From Anaerobacillus sp. CMMVII (GTDB lineage: Bacteria > Bacillota > Bacilli > Bacillales > Anaerobacillaceae): 64,000 nt of DNA. Location of the stretch: positions 1 to 64,000 of the forward strand of contig NZ_JACEHK010000002.1 of assembly GCF_025377685.1 (NCBI RefSeq), written 5' to 3'. A program made the position numbers and the translations under genes. Position 1 is the stretch's first letter, and the number at the start of each line of letters is the position of its first letter. Of this stretch, positions 36,146 to 45,647 are shown in pieces. A model generated the notes under the pieces. The model had not been told where the DNA came from, made no database searches, and saw only the letters and a program-made list of their open reading frames with translations.

Positions 36146-38251
36146 ATGGATTATCGAGTAATCAAGGAGAATGATTTATTTATTCTTTCTGATAAATCAG
36201 GAAATATACCTTCAGCAACATCTACAGAATATGGATTATATACGAAAGACACAAGGTTTTTAAGCACTTATAAATTATCGATTGAAGGAATAGAGTTAGT
36301 TCTTCTATCATCCGAAGCTAGACAGAATTATGTTGGAACCTTCAGGTTAACGAATACTGAAGTGAAAGAAAACGACAATATCGTACTATGGCGGGAATCG
36401 ATTGGTATAAAAAGAAAGCGTTTTATTTATAATGATGCTTTTTATGAAAGAATTTACTTTGAAAATTATAATACACACTCTGTAACCTTAAAGCCTAGAT
36501 TTGAAGTAGCTGCAGATTATAGTGATATGTTTATTGTTCGCGGTTTTCTAGGTGGAAAAACAGGGGTACGTACTCCGAATAAGGTAATTAAAGAAGGCAT
36601 TGTTTTAGGGTACGAAGGTAGTGATGGTATTACTAGACAAACGAAGATAGAAATTTCACCAAGACCAGACTTAATCGAAGAAGCGGGAGAAATAGGTTTA
36701 ACACTAGAATTAGGCCCTGAAAGCACGACAACGGTTGATGTATTGATTACTCCGGTAATTGGAAGTGTTGCTGAGAAGGTTCCTTTCGATAAAGCGCTTC
36801 ACCAACTAGAATCGAGCTATAAAGAATGGAATGCTAAAAGTACAAAAATAGAATCAGATTCGAAACTATTGAATGACATATATTCGAGAAGTTTAGATGA
36901 TTTAAGAGCTCTTCTTACTAATCTGGGTGAAGGTTCATTTCCAGTAGCTGGAATCCCTTGGTTTGCTGTACCTTTTGGAAGGGATAGTCTCATAGCAGCT
37001 ATTCAAATGTTAGTTGCCAATGTGGAAATCGCAAAAGGAACTTTGAAAACTCTCGCAAAGTATCAAGGTAAAAATTTAGATTCATGGAGAGATGAGCAGC
37101 CTGGAAAAATACTTCATGAAATTAGATTTGGTGAACTAGCAAATAATAATGAAATTCCTCATACCCCATACTATGGAACAGTCGATGCAACTCCACTGTT
37201 TTTGGTACTTGCTGTTGAGTATTATCGATGGACAGGTGATAAAGAAACGATCACTCAAATTTTACCAAACATCAAACATGCTATTCAGTGGATAGAACAG
37301 TATGGTGATCGTGATAGTGATGGTTTTGTTGAGTATTATCAAGAATCGAGTAAAGGTATTGCTAATCAAGCATGGAAAGATTCTGGTGATTCAGTTGTTC
37401 ACCGTAATGGGGAATTTGCTAAAGCACCAATCGCAATTGCAGAGGTACAAGGTTATGTATATGACGCAAAAGTTAAATTAGCAGCTATTTTTAGAGAGTT
37501 TGGCGATATCGATTTAGCTGAACAGCTTACAAATGAAGCGGCAGAGCTAAAGAAGAAATTTGCAAAAGAATTTTGGTTAGAAGAGGAACAATTCGTTGCA
37601 ATCGCTCTTGATAAACATAAAAAGAAGGTTGAAAGTGTCACAACAAACCCTGGCCATTGCTTGTGGTCCAACCTATTAAATGAAGAACAAGCGAAAAAGG
37701 TTGTAGCAAGATTAGTTTCAGATGATATGTTTACTGGTTATGGAATTAGAACAATGAGTTCAACTTCTACACGCTATAACCCAATGAGTTACCATGATGG
37801 TTCTATATGGCCACACGATAATTCACTTATCTTCTTAGGAATGAAAGAACAAGGTTATGCTGAAGAAGCGATGAAGGTGATCCAAGGACTATTAGATGCG
37901 GCAAATCATTTTGAATACAATAGACTCCCAGAATTATTCTGTGGCTATAGCAAAAGTGAGGAACCATATCCTGTTGATTATCCTGTTGCGTGTTCACCGC
38001 AAGCCTGGGCTGCAGGAACTTCCTTAGTCATGATTCAGGCAATGCTTGGAATTAAACCTGATGTGCCAAATGGTTTAATTAAATTCTTACCATCCTTACC
38101 TAGCTCAGTTAATAAGTTAACTGTTAAGGATATTGCTATTGGAAAAGGACATGTTTCTGTTCAGCTTATCAAAGAAGGTGAGTATGTCTTACTTGAGGTA
38201 TTGGCTAATACCACTGGATTAACGATTATTAATGAAGAAAAACAAATTTGA
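36146..38251 (+). CDS. Amylo-alpha-1,6-glucosidase/debranching-type glycosidase
   Basis: Cytoplasmic protein of 701 residues. The N-terminal beta-rich domain (residues about 10-210, YGLYTKDTRFLSTYKL) is that found in some glycogen-debranching enzymes. The C-terminal (alpha/alpha)6 barrel has GIPWFAVPFGRDSLIAA, TPYYGTVDATPLF, and AWKDSGDSV, with conserved acidic residues typical of GDE_C/GH15-like barrels. There is no signal peptide. In this operon it probably trims alpha-glucosides imported by the ABC system. Specificity cannot be read from sequence. Confidence 0.8.
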   Translation: MDYRVIKENDLFILSDKSGNIPSATSTEYGLYTKDTRFLSTYKLSIEGIELVLLSSEARQNYVGTFRLTNTEVKENDNIVLWRESIGIKRKRFIYNDAFYERIYFENYNTHSVTLKPRFEVAADYSDMFIVRGFLGGKTGVRTPNKVIKEGIVLGYEGSDGITRQTKIEISPRPDLIEEAGEIGLTLELGPESTTTVDVLITPVIGSVAEKVPFDKALHQLESSYKEWNAKSTKIESDSKLLNDIYSRSLDDLRALLTNLGEGSFPVAGIPWFAVPFGRDSLIAAIQMLVANVEIAKGTLKTLAKYQGKNLDSWRDEQPGKILHEIRFGELANNNEIPHTPYYGTVDATPLFLVLAVEYYRWTGDKETITQILPNIKHAIQWIEQYGDRDSDGFVEYYQESSKGIANQAWKDSGDSVVHRNGEFAKAPIAIAEVQGYVYDAKVKLAAIFREFGDIDLAEQLTNEAAELKKKFAKEFWLEEEQFVAIALDKHKKKVESVTTNPGHCLWSNLLNEEQAKKVVARLVSDDMFTGYGIRTMSSTSTRYNPMSYHDGSIWPHDNSLIFLGMKEQGYAEEAMKVIQGLLDAANHFEYNRLPELFCGYSKSEEPYPVDYPVACSPQAWAAGTSLVMIQAMLGIKPDVPNGLIKFLPSLPSSVNKLTVKDIAIGKGHVSVQLIKEGEYVLLEVLANTTGLTIINEEKQI

Positions 38252-38322
38252 TTGAGAGTTAGATAATCCTAATTTGGAGAAGTCTACTTCAATATAAAAT
38301 TAGTAAAAGGAGAGGGAAATTA

Positions 38323-39615
38323 ATGAAAAACCACTTTTGGAAATTGTTTTCAGTTTTAGTGCTTGCGTTTTTAATCTTACTAACAGGATGTTCATCATCA
38401 GATTCAAGTAAAGACAGTGATCAAATAACATTACGTATTGGAACGTGGGAAGGTGGAGACGCTTTTCAGATTCAACAAAGGTTAGCAGAAGAGTATATGG
38501 ATAAAAATCCAAATATAAAAATCGAAGTAGAATCTGTACCAGATGGTTATGGTCAAAGAATTTTAACTCAAGTAGCTTCTGGGGTGGCACCTGATATTTT
38601 TCAAATTGGAGAAGATGACATTCGAACTTATGCTGATCGTGGTGCAATTATTGACTTAACCACTTTTACTAATAGCGATAGTGAATTTTCTGAAGCAGAT
38701 TATATTGATACAGTACTTAATATTGGTAGAATTGATGGTAAATTGTTTACACTACCTAAAGATTTCAGTAATATAGCTGTTTATTATAATAAAAGATTAT
38801 TTGATGAAGCAGGGATTCCGCACCCAGAGGTAGGTTGGACTTGGGAAGAATTTTATGAAATTGCTAAAAAATTAACGGTAAAAGATGGAAATCGTATTAC
38901 GCAATGGGGAGTACAGTTACCGGGTACTGACCTTACAAGAATTTTACCTTTAATCTATGCATATGGTGGAGATTTAATAAGCCAGGATGGTACTCAATTT
39001 GAAGGATATTTAAACAGTGAAGGTACGGCTACAGCTTTGCAAATGTATTACGATATGTACTTTAAAGATAGCATTGCGCCAACAGACGTAGATAGAGAAG
39101 CCTTCGCAGGTGTAAACTTATTCGGTTCTGAAATTGTTGCTATGAGTGTCCATGGTCGTTGGCCAGCAGCTGGATATATAGATAATCCGAATTTAGAGTT
39201 TGGTACGGTAGCATTGCCAGAAGGACCTGCAGGAGCAGGGAATAGTATTGCATATGCAGGTTATGGGATCTATTCTCAATCAAAAAACCAAGCGGCTGCT
39301 TGGGATTATCTTAAATATTTAGCAGGTAAAGAAGGAACTTCACAATTCGCGGAACATGCATTTGTCGCTGTTCAATCTGTAGCTGAGGAATCTGGTCAGT
39401 TAACAAAACCTGTGTATCAAGGATTTACTGATGGAAACGAGCATATACGTCCGAAACCATCTCTATTAACTCCACATTTTGCTCAATCAGGTGCGGTGGT
39501 TATTAAAGAATTACTCGAGAAGATTACCTTAGGTTACGAAATGGATATTAACCAAGAACTTGATAGATTAGCAAAAGAAGCAGATGAATTATTAAAACAA
39601 GCACAGGATAAATAA
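38323..39615 (+). CDS. Sugar ABC substrate-binding lipoprotein 1
   Basis: Family 1 extracellular solute-binding lipoprotein of 430 residues. Lipobox LTGC (ILLTGCSSSD), then typical segments ITLRIGTWEGGD, GVAPDIFQIGEDD, LPKDFSNIAVYYNKRLFDEAGI (core AVYYNKRLFDEAG) and the hinge VGWTWEEFY. It starts at ATG behind AAAGGAGAG. It binds the sugar for the two following permeases; no ATPase gene is present, so a shared MsmX-type ATPase is expected. Confidence 0.93.
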   Translation: MKNHFWKLFSVLVLAFLILLTGCSSSDSSKDSDQITLRIGTWEGGDAFQIQQRLAEEYMDKNPNIKIEVESVPDGYGQRILTQVASGVAPDIFQIGEDDIRTYADRGAIIDLTTFTNSDSEFSEADYIDTVLNIGRIDGKLFTLPKDFSNIAVYYNKRLFDEAGIPHPEVGWTWEEFYEIAKKLTVKDGNRITQWGVQLPGTDLTRILPLIYAYGGDLISQDGTQFEGYLNSEGTATALQMYYDMYFKDSIAPTDVDREAFAGVNLFGSEIVAMSVHGRWPAAGYIDNPNLEFGTVALPEGPAGAGNSIAYAGYGIYSQSKNQAAAWDYLKYLAGKEGTSQFAEHAFVAVQSVAEESGQLTKPVYQGFTDGNEHIRPKPSLLTPHFAQSGAVVIKELLEKITLGYEMDINQELDRLAKEADELLKQAQDK

Positions 39616-39623
39616 TTAAGGGC

Positions 39624-39645
39624 AGGTGAGGGATTTTCCTCACCT
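39624..39645 (+). repeat. Stem-loop after sugar-binding gene 1
   Basis: AGGTGAGG / CCTCACCT stem with a 6-base loop and no T run. Such stems keep binding-protein mRNA more abundant than permease mRNA. Confidence 0.7.
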
Positions 39646-39671
39646 CTCTATTCCTAATTTGAGGTGATATA

Positions 39672-40628
39672 ATGGCAACTGATCAAAAGAAACCCATACA
39701 CAAAAACGATAATCAGTCTGTCCATAGAAAGAAATCATGGTGGAATAGCAGTCGTAAAGAAACACTGACATTTTACTTATTAATTTCCCCATGGATATTA
39801 GGGTTCTTATTTTTTATTGGAGGACCAATGATTGCATCATTGTACTTTAGTTTTACAAACTGGGACTTATTTACGTCGCCTAAGTGGGTAGGTTTCGATA
39901 ACTATGTTTATGCATTTACTAAAGATCCACTTTTCAAACAATCTATCAAGGTAACTTTAATCTATTCATTATTTTCAGTTCCTATCGGTATGGTTGCATC
40001 CTTATTAATTGCTTTGTTATTACACCAAGGTGTAAGAGGTATGAGAGTTTTTAGAACAATATTTTATCTTCCTGCTGTTGTTAGTGGTGTTTCTGTAATG
40101 GTTCTTTGGATGTGGATTTTCAACCCAGAAATTGGATTGTTCAATACAATCTTAGGTTATATCGGAATCCAAGGGCCAAAGTGGATTTATGATCCAGATT
40201 GGGCATTACCTTCTTTAATCATCATGAGTTTATGGAGTGTCGGTGGTGGAATGGTCATTTGGTTAGCAGGTTTAAATAGTATTCCAAATTACTTGTATGA
40301 AGTTGCTAAAATCGATGGTGCAAATGCTTGGCATAGATTTAGATATGTGACAATTCCAATGTTGACGCCAACAATATTCTTTAATTTAGTAATGGGAATA
40401 ATAGGAGCACTTCAAAGTTTTGGAGAAGCCTACGTAATGACAGGGGGCGGCCCTTTAAACTCAACTTTGTTCTTTAATTTTTATTTATTCCAAAAAGCCT
40501 TTGAGCATTTTCAAATGGGATATGCATCAGCTTTGGCTTGGGTGTTATTTGTAATTGTTTTATTCTTTACACTCTTAGTTGTTAAATCATCTAAACTATG
40601 GGTTTACTACGAGGGAGAAAGGAGATAA
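39672..40628 (+). CDS. Sugar ABC permease 1, MalF type
   Basis: Permease of 318 residues with six membrane segments (first near residue 30, LTFYLLISPWILGFLFF). The ABC-contact loop YEVAKIDGANAWHRFRYVTIPML (core AKIDGANAWHRF) marks it as MalF/UgpA-type. Starts at ATG behind GAGGTGAT. It pairs with the frameshifted permease that follows by three bases. Confidence 0.94.
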   Translation: MATDQKKPIHKNDNQSVHRKKSWWNSSRKETLTFYLLISPWILGFLFFIGGPMIASLYFSFTNWDLFTSPKWVGFDNYVYAFTKDPLFKQSIKVTLIYSLFSVPIGMVASLLIALLLHQGVRGMRVFRTIFYLPAVVSGVSVMVLWMWIFNPEIGLFNTILGYIGIQGPKWIYDPDWALPSLIIMSLWSVGGGMVIWLAGLNSIPNYLYEVAKIDGANAWHRFRYVTIPMLTPTIFFNLVMGIIGALQSFGEAYVMTGGGPLNSTLFFNFYLFQKAFEHFQMGYASALAWVLFVIVLFFTLLVVKSSKLWVYYEGERR

Positions 40629-40631
40629 TAA

Positions 40632-41521
40632 ATGGCAAACTTAGATCATTCAAATAAAAAGTTATATTCTTCTCCTAAAAAAGGCTTCGGTATGAAGACT
40701 TCTAAATTTATTTGGCAGTTAATTGTTTATACACTATTAATATCCGGATCCATTGTTATGTTAATTCCATTTTCTGGATGTTATCAACAGCTTTAAAAGA
40801 ATCTTGGCAGGTTTTTGAATATCCAGTAAGGTGGATTCCTGACCCGATACGTTGGGATAACTTTATCACGACATTTACTTCCTTGCCGTTTGGGAAATGG
40901 GCATTAAATACTGCTTTTATTACATTGCTAACAATTATTGGTACTTTGTTTTCATGTACAATTGTTGCATATGGTTTTGCGAGATTTAAAGCACGAGGTA
41001 AAGACGTACTATTCATGCTTATGCTGGCAACGATGATGCTACCAGGGGCAGTAACTATGATTCCTGTTTTCTATCTATTTTTGAAATTAGAGTGGGTAAA
41101 CACATATTTACCACTTATTGTTCCTAGCTTTTTCGGAAATGCATTCTTTATATTTTTACTGAGACAATTCTTCTTAACATTACCAATTGAGCTTGAAGAA
41201 GCTGCAAGAATAGATGGCTTAAATACAATTGGCATACTTTATAGAATAATTTTACCTTTAACAGTTCCTGCCTTAATTACTGTGGCCATTTTCCAGTTCA
41301 ATGGAGCATGGAATGATTTTATGGGTCCGTTAATTTATTTAAATAAGCCAGAATTATATACCTTATCCTTAGGGATAAATTTCTTTAAAAATGTTAACGA
41401 AACACAATGGAATTTCTTGATGGCTGCTTCGGTAGTTACAATGCTGCCATCCTTAATCTTATTTTTCTTAGGTCAAAAATACTTTGTTGAGAGTATTACT
41501 TTATCGGGTATTAAGGGTTAA
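40632..41521 (+). CDS. Sugar ABC permease 1, MalG type (frameshifted)
   Basis: Permease of about 297 residues with the loop EEAARIDGLNTIGILYRIILPL (core AARIDGLN). The true start is ATG 40632 (MANLDHSNKKLY). That frame stops at 40796 after IPFSGCYQQL, while the rest (FWMLSTALKESWQVFEYP onward) is in another frame. One missing T in the run at 40770-40773 restores LIPFFWMLSTALKES, the normal MalG N-terminus. The remainder is undamaged, so an assembly deletion is likely. Confidence 0.9.
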
Positions 41522-41539
41522 TAATACGAGGGAGGGAAC

Positions 41540-42172
41540 ATGATGGAAATAGGTGGGGTTATAGGTGGTTTATATCGTACTTGTGAATGGATAACTCGGG
41601 TAGCCTTCCTGGGAGTATTATGGATACTCTTTACTATTTTAGGGTTAGTTATTTTTGGATTGTTTCCTTCTACTGTTGCAATGTTGGCGATCACTAGAAA
41701 ATGGATTATTGGAGAAAAGGAAATTTCAATTTTCAATACCTTTTTTGGTGTATATAAAAAAGAATTTTTAAAATCACAAATTTTAGGTATTATCATGACT
41801 GGTATTGGAGTAATTCTTTATGTAAATATTTTATTTACTCTAACCCAAGAAGGATTTTTCCTCTTAAAAGTACTTATAGTATTTTTTACAATTGTCTATT
41901 TAATTACCTGTCCATATCTGTTAACGATGTTCGTTCATTATGAATTAACTTTTTTGGAATACTTTAAAAATTCATTGCTTATTGCGATTTTTAACCCGGT
42001 TTATAGTATCTTAACCATAGTGGGTATAATTCCTTTGTTATATTTATTAGGAATGTTTCCTGTTCTATTTATATTGTATGCTGTGAGCTTGAGTGGGGTT
42101 TGGATCACGTGGATTTCACATCGCATATTTAATAAAATAGTAAGAAAGAAAGAGCAACTTGGTGGGACTTAA
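41540..42172 (+). CDS. DUF624 (YesL-like) membrane protein 1
   Basis: Membrane protein of 210 residues with about five hydrophobic segments and the family's LGVLWILFTILGLVIFGLFPSTVAM opening (core LWILFTILGLVIFG). YesL-like proteins are usually encoded inside carbohydrate ABC operons, and their role is unknown. It starts at ATG behind GAGGGAGG, 18 bases after the permease gene. A second member lies at 61805. Confidence 0.88.
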   Translation: MMEIGGVIGGLYRTCEWITRVAFLGVLWILFTILGLVIFGLFPSTVAMLAITRKWIIGEKEISIFNTFFGVYKKEFLKSQILGIIMTGIGVILYVNILFTLTQEGFFLLKVLIVFFTIVYLITCPYLLTMFVHYELTFLEYFKNSLLIAIFNPVYSILTIVGIIPLLYLLGMFPVLFILYAVSLSGVWITWISHRIFNKIVRKKEQLGGT

Positions 42173-42270
42173 TAAAAAAATAAACCTTTTAATTATTAAT
42201 AATGATTAAATGATTAGATAACGTAGAGAAAACGGGGGAGTTGCTAGCCCCCCCGATACTTAATAATTAA

Positions 42271-42341
42271 CGAAAGGAGTAGAAGTTTTTTTCTACTCCT
42301 TTCGTGTTAGTGTTGATTTGGTATTTTTAGAAAGGAGTAGA
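42271..42341 (+). promoter_or_regulatory. Mutually exclusive hairpin at pgmB ribosome site
   Basis: CGAAAGGAGTAG (42271-42282) can pair with CTACTCCTTTCG (42293-42304). The same GAAAGGAGTAG occurs again at 42330-42340 as the pgmB ribosome site, so the middle strand could instead mask translation of pgmB. The hairpin has no T run. Confidence 0.6.
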
Positions 42342-42346
42342 GTTTT

Positions 42347-43027
42347 ATGGACAATAATTTAAAAGCAGTTATTTTTGATTTAGATGGCGTTATTACAGAT
42401 ACAGCAGAATACCACTTTTTAGCTTGGAGGAACTTGGCAGAAAGCTTAGGGATCTCTTTTACGAGAGACCAAAATGAGTTGTTAAAGGGTATTAGTCGAA
42501 TGGAATCGCTAGATTTAATCCTGGAGTTAGGTGGAAAGTCTTTAGAGTATTCTGATGAAGAAAAAATTGCATTAGCCGAAAGAAAAAATGAAAATTATTT
42601 AAAGCTAATTAGTAACATTACTCCCAAAGACATTTTACCCGGAATTAAGGAGCTCTTGGTAGAGTTGAAAGGGAACGATATAAAAATCGGCCTAGCTTCA
42701 GCTAGTAAAAATGCTTTTCAGGTGATAAATAGTCTGGAGCTTAATGATTATTTTGATTTCATCGTAAATGCGGCAAATGTGAAAAACGGGAAACCAGATC
42801 CAGAGATATTTAGGACTGCAGCAGATATTTTACAAGTTTCTTATGAAAATTGTGTTGGGATTGAGGATGCCGAGGCTGGGGTAGCCGCAATTAAGGCAGC
42901 AAATATGTTTGCTATTGGGATAGGTTCTGAGGAGGCGTTAAAACAAGCCGACGTAATCTATAAAGATACAACTGAGCTTACTTACGCTAAGATCGTTGAC
43001 CAATTTAAGAACAGTACAAAAATATAG
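42347..43027 (+). CDS. pgmB: Beta-phosphoglucomutase
   Basis: HAD-family enzyme of 226 residues that converts beta-glucose 1-phosphate to glucose 6-phosphate. Nucleophile and acid Asp11 and Asp13 in FDLDGVITDT, cap residues HFLAWRNLAESLGI, motif II LASASKN, and IEDAEAGVAAIKAA. Start at ATG behind AAAGGAG. It is followed by a GH65 inverting phosphorylase, which releases exactly this substrate, so the pair forms one catabolic step. Translation may be controlled by the hairpin just upstream. Confidence 0.95.
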   Translation: MDNNLKAVIFDLDGVITDTAEYHFLAWRNLAESLGISFTRDQNELLKGISRMESLDLILELGGKSLEYSDEEKIALAERKNENYLKLISNITPKDILPGIKELLVELKGNDIKIGLASASKNAFQVINSLELNDYFDFIVNAANVKNGKPDPEIFRTAADILQVSYENCVGIEDAEAGVAAIKAANMFAIGIGSEEALKQADVIYKDTTELTYAKIVDQFKNSTKI

Positions 43028-43039
43028 AGGTGATTTAAG

Positions 43040-45274
43040 ATGACGTGGAAGATCACGAGTACTAAGCTTGATCAAGCTGGTTTATTAGTAGATGAAAGCT
43101 TGTTTTCTCTTGGGAATGGTTATTTAGGTGTACGCGGAAATTTTGAAGAAGGGTATCAAGCTAACTATAAATCGATCAGAGGAACTTATATCAATGCGTT
43201 CCACGATATTACTGATATTACTTACGGTGAGAAATTATTTGCTTTTCCTGAAACCCAACAAAAATTATTAAATCTGATTGATGCTCAATCAGTCGATATT
43301 TTTATTGATGGAGAGCAATTTTCTTTATTTGAAGGGGAAGTAATAGCATTTGAGCGGCACCTGAATTTTGACAAGGGAACAGCTGAGCGACTCATTTGTT
43401 GGAAATCTCCAAGTGGAAAAGAGCTAAGACTTACATTTCGTCGACTTGTTTCGTTTAAAACAAAGGAGCTATTTGCAATTGAGATTACCATAGATCCAAT
43501 TTCGGACATAGAAGAAGTAAAGCTCGTATCAACTGTAAATGGAGACGTTAGCAATTTTGTTGATAAAAATGACCCGCGTGTGGCTTCAGGGCATGCAAAG
43601 CGACTATCTGTAGTTGACGTGAAACACCTAGACCGTATGAGTTTAATTGTGAATAAAACATATGTCTCGGAGTTAAAAGTCGCTTGTGCATCAACAAGCC
43701 AAATCGATGTGGAACACTCCTATTCATCATCGGCTTCTCAAACAGGTATAACAGAAGTTTATACGTGTAAAGGGGATCAACAAATTCATTTTATAAAGGC
43801 AAACTTCTATACGGATACATTAAGACATGGATCGATGTTAGCTGACTATGCAATTAGTCTTTGTAAAGAAAACCGCTCAAAAACATTTCATGATTATCTG
43901 TACGACCAGCAAATGTATTTAGATAATTTTTGGAAAAAAGCTGATATTACGATCAAAGGGGATGACGACCTTCAGGAGGGACTCCGCTTTAATTTATTTC
44001 ACCTGCTTCAGTCAGCAGGAAAAGACGGAGTAAGTAATATTGCGGCCAAAGGACTATCTGGAGAAGGATACGAGGGTCATTATTTTTGGGATACAGAGAT
44101 TTATATGTTTCCGGTATTTCTATTTACTAATCCTGAAATAGCCAAACTGCTTTTGACCTATCGCTACTCAATATTGGAAGGTGCAAAAGCTCGCGCGAAA
44201 GAAATGGGGCATAAAAAAGGAGCATTATTCCCTTGGCGAACCATTTCAGGAACTGAATGCTCAGCATTTTTTCCAGCTGGAACGGCTCAATACCATATAA
44301 GTGCTGATGTAGCGTACAGTTTTATCCAATACTATTTAGCAACTGAAGATATCGACTATTTATTTGAGTTTGGTGCAGAGGTTGTGTTTGAAACAGCCAG
44401 ATTATGGCTCGATACTGGTCACTTTTACGATGGGCACTTCAGAATTGATAATGTAACTGGCCCTGATGAATATACTTGCATCGTTAACAATAATTACTAC
44501 ACAAATGTGATGGCAAAACATAATTTACGATGGTCTTCGAAAATCGTTTCGATTCTTAAACAAGAAAATTCAAGCAGATTATTAGAATTAACTAATAGAT
44601 TAGGGATTTCTGAAACTGAGATCAACGAGTGGAGTGAAGCAGCAGAGAAGATGTACCTGCCTTATGATGAAGGATTGGGTATTAATCCACAAGACGATTC
44701 GTTTTTACAGAAAGCAATTTGGGATTTTGAGAATACCCCAAAGGAACATCATCCTTTACTGCTTCATTATCATCCATTAACATTGTATCGTTATCAAGTA
44801 TGCAAACAAGCAGATACAGTGTTAGCACACTTTTTGCTTGAGGATGAACAAACCTATGCTACAATGAAAAACTCTTTTGACTACTATGAAAAAATAACGA
44901 CTCATGATTCCTCATTATCCTATTGCGTTCATAGTATTATGGCGTCAAAGCTCGGTTACCATGAGAAAGCATATAACTATTTTATCGAAACAGCTCGTTT
45001 AGATTTAGACAATACTCATGGCAATACCAAAGATGGACTTCATTTGGCTAATATGGGCGGAACGTGGTTAGCAATTGTCTTTGGTTTTGCTGGTCTTAGA
45101 TTAAAGGAAGAAGGAATTTCCTTAAGCCCATCGCTTCCTAATAATTGGGAAGAACTTGCATTTAACCTTCAATTTAAAGGACGGTTGTTCCGGGTTGAAA
45201 TTACTAAACACTCTGCCCAATGTCATTTACTAGAAGGTGAGCCTTTAATAAAGCCAATTAGAATAAAAATCTAA
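43040..45274 (+). CDS. GH65 alpha-glucobiose phosphorylase
   Basis: Cytoplasmic enzyme of 744 residues that splits an alpha-linked glucobiose with phosphate and releases beta-glucose 1-phosphate. The family features are SLGNGYLGVRGNFEEGY at the N-terminus, FWDTEIYMFPVFLF, the catalytic Glu477 in VTGPDEYTCIVNNNYYTN, and the KQADTVL segment. GH65 includes maltose, trehalose, kojibiose and nigerose phosphorylases, and I cannot tell which this is. It lies 12 bases after pgmB. The operon ends here at a terminator. Confidence 0.93.
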   Translation: MTWKITSTKLDQAGLLVDESLFSLGNGYLGVRGNFEEGYQANYKSIRGTYINAFHDITDITYGEKLFAFPETQQKLLNLIDAQSVDIFIDGEQFSLFEGEVIAFERHLNFDKGTAERLICWKSPSGKELRLTFRRLVSFKTKELFAIEITIDPISDIEEVKLVSTVNGDVSNFVDKNDPRVASGHAKRLSVVDVKHLDRMSLIVNKTYVSELKVACASTSQIDVEHSYSSSASQTGITEVYTCKGDQQIHFIKANFYTDTLRHGSMLADYAISLCKENRSKTFHDYLYDQQMYLDNFWKKADITIKGDDDLQEGLRFNLFHLLQSAGKDGVSNIAAKGLSGEGYEGHYFWDTEIYMFPVFLFTNPEIAKLLLTYRYSILEGAKARAKEMGHKKGALFPWRTISGTECSAFFPAGTAQYHISADVAYSFIQYYLATEDIDYLFEFGAEVVFETARLWLDTGHFYDGHFRIDNVTGPDEYTCIVNNNYYTNVMAKHNLRWSSKIVSILKQENSSRLLELTNRLGISETEINEWSEAAEKMYLPYDEGLGINPQDDSFLQKAIWDFENTPKEHHPLLLHYHPLTLYRYQVCKQADTVLAHFLLEDEQTYATMKNSFDYYEKITTHDSSLSYCVHSIMASKLGYHEKAYNYFIETARLDLDNTHGNTKDGLHLANMGGTWLAIVFGFAGLRLKEEGISLSPSLPNNWEELAFNLQFKGRLFRVEITKHSAQCHLLEGEPLIKPIRIKI

Positions 45275-45297
45275 GGAATTCATAGAACGTTAAATCA

Positions 45298-45326
45298 AAC
45301 TATTTTTTCATGGGAAAATAGTTTTG
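45298..45326 (+). terminator. Terminator of alpha-glucobiose operon
   Basis: 10-bp stem AAACTATTTT / AAAATAGTTT followed by a short T-rich tail. Confidence 0.75.
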
Positions 45327-45523
45327 CATAATACAACTTAATAAATTGCTACTGTATTTGCTTATAATACTGCTGAGTAATTCATTTAACTTGCTATCTA
45401 ATGTTGTGTAGATTTTTATAGTTGGTTGATAGGCAGTGCTAAAACAAAACTTTTGCGGACACTGTGTCCGTGAAAGTTTTGAAAACATCATTGACAACGA
45501 GCAACAACAAATATAAACTAACT

Positions 45524-45591
45524 CCGAAAGCGCTTCCGGTACAAAAACCATTAGGGAGGAATGATGCTGTTTAAAAACGAAAGCGCTTTGG
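45524..45591 (+). promoter_or_regulatory. Two operators before chemoreceptor gene
   Basis: CCGAAAGCGCTTCCGG (45524-45539) and CGAAAGCGCTTTGG (45578-45591). They match the operator family of LacI regulator 2 and differ from the AAACGTTT sites of regulator 1. Confidence 0.8.
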
Positions 45592-45647
45592 AAAAAAGAG
45601 CTCTTATTTATCTAATTTGGAGGTCACTATGTTTAAATCTTCCTTGA
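45561..45647 (+). CDS. Possible leader peptide overlapping chemoreceptor start
   Basis: A 28-codon frame (MMLFKNESALEKRALIYLIW start) lies behind AGGGAGGA, a stronger ribosome site than many genes here. It contains the second operator and ends 19 bases inside the chemoreceptor gene in another frame. It may couple or dampen translation of the chemoreceptor. It has no database-type features. Confidence 0.4.
   Translation: MMLFKNESALEKRALIYLIWRSLCLNLP

Noticed and set aside
45300-45551. 83-codon minus-strand frame after the GH65 gene
   Set aside because: It spans a terminator and an operator and has no ribosome site or domain.
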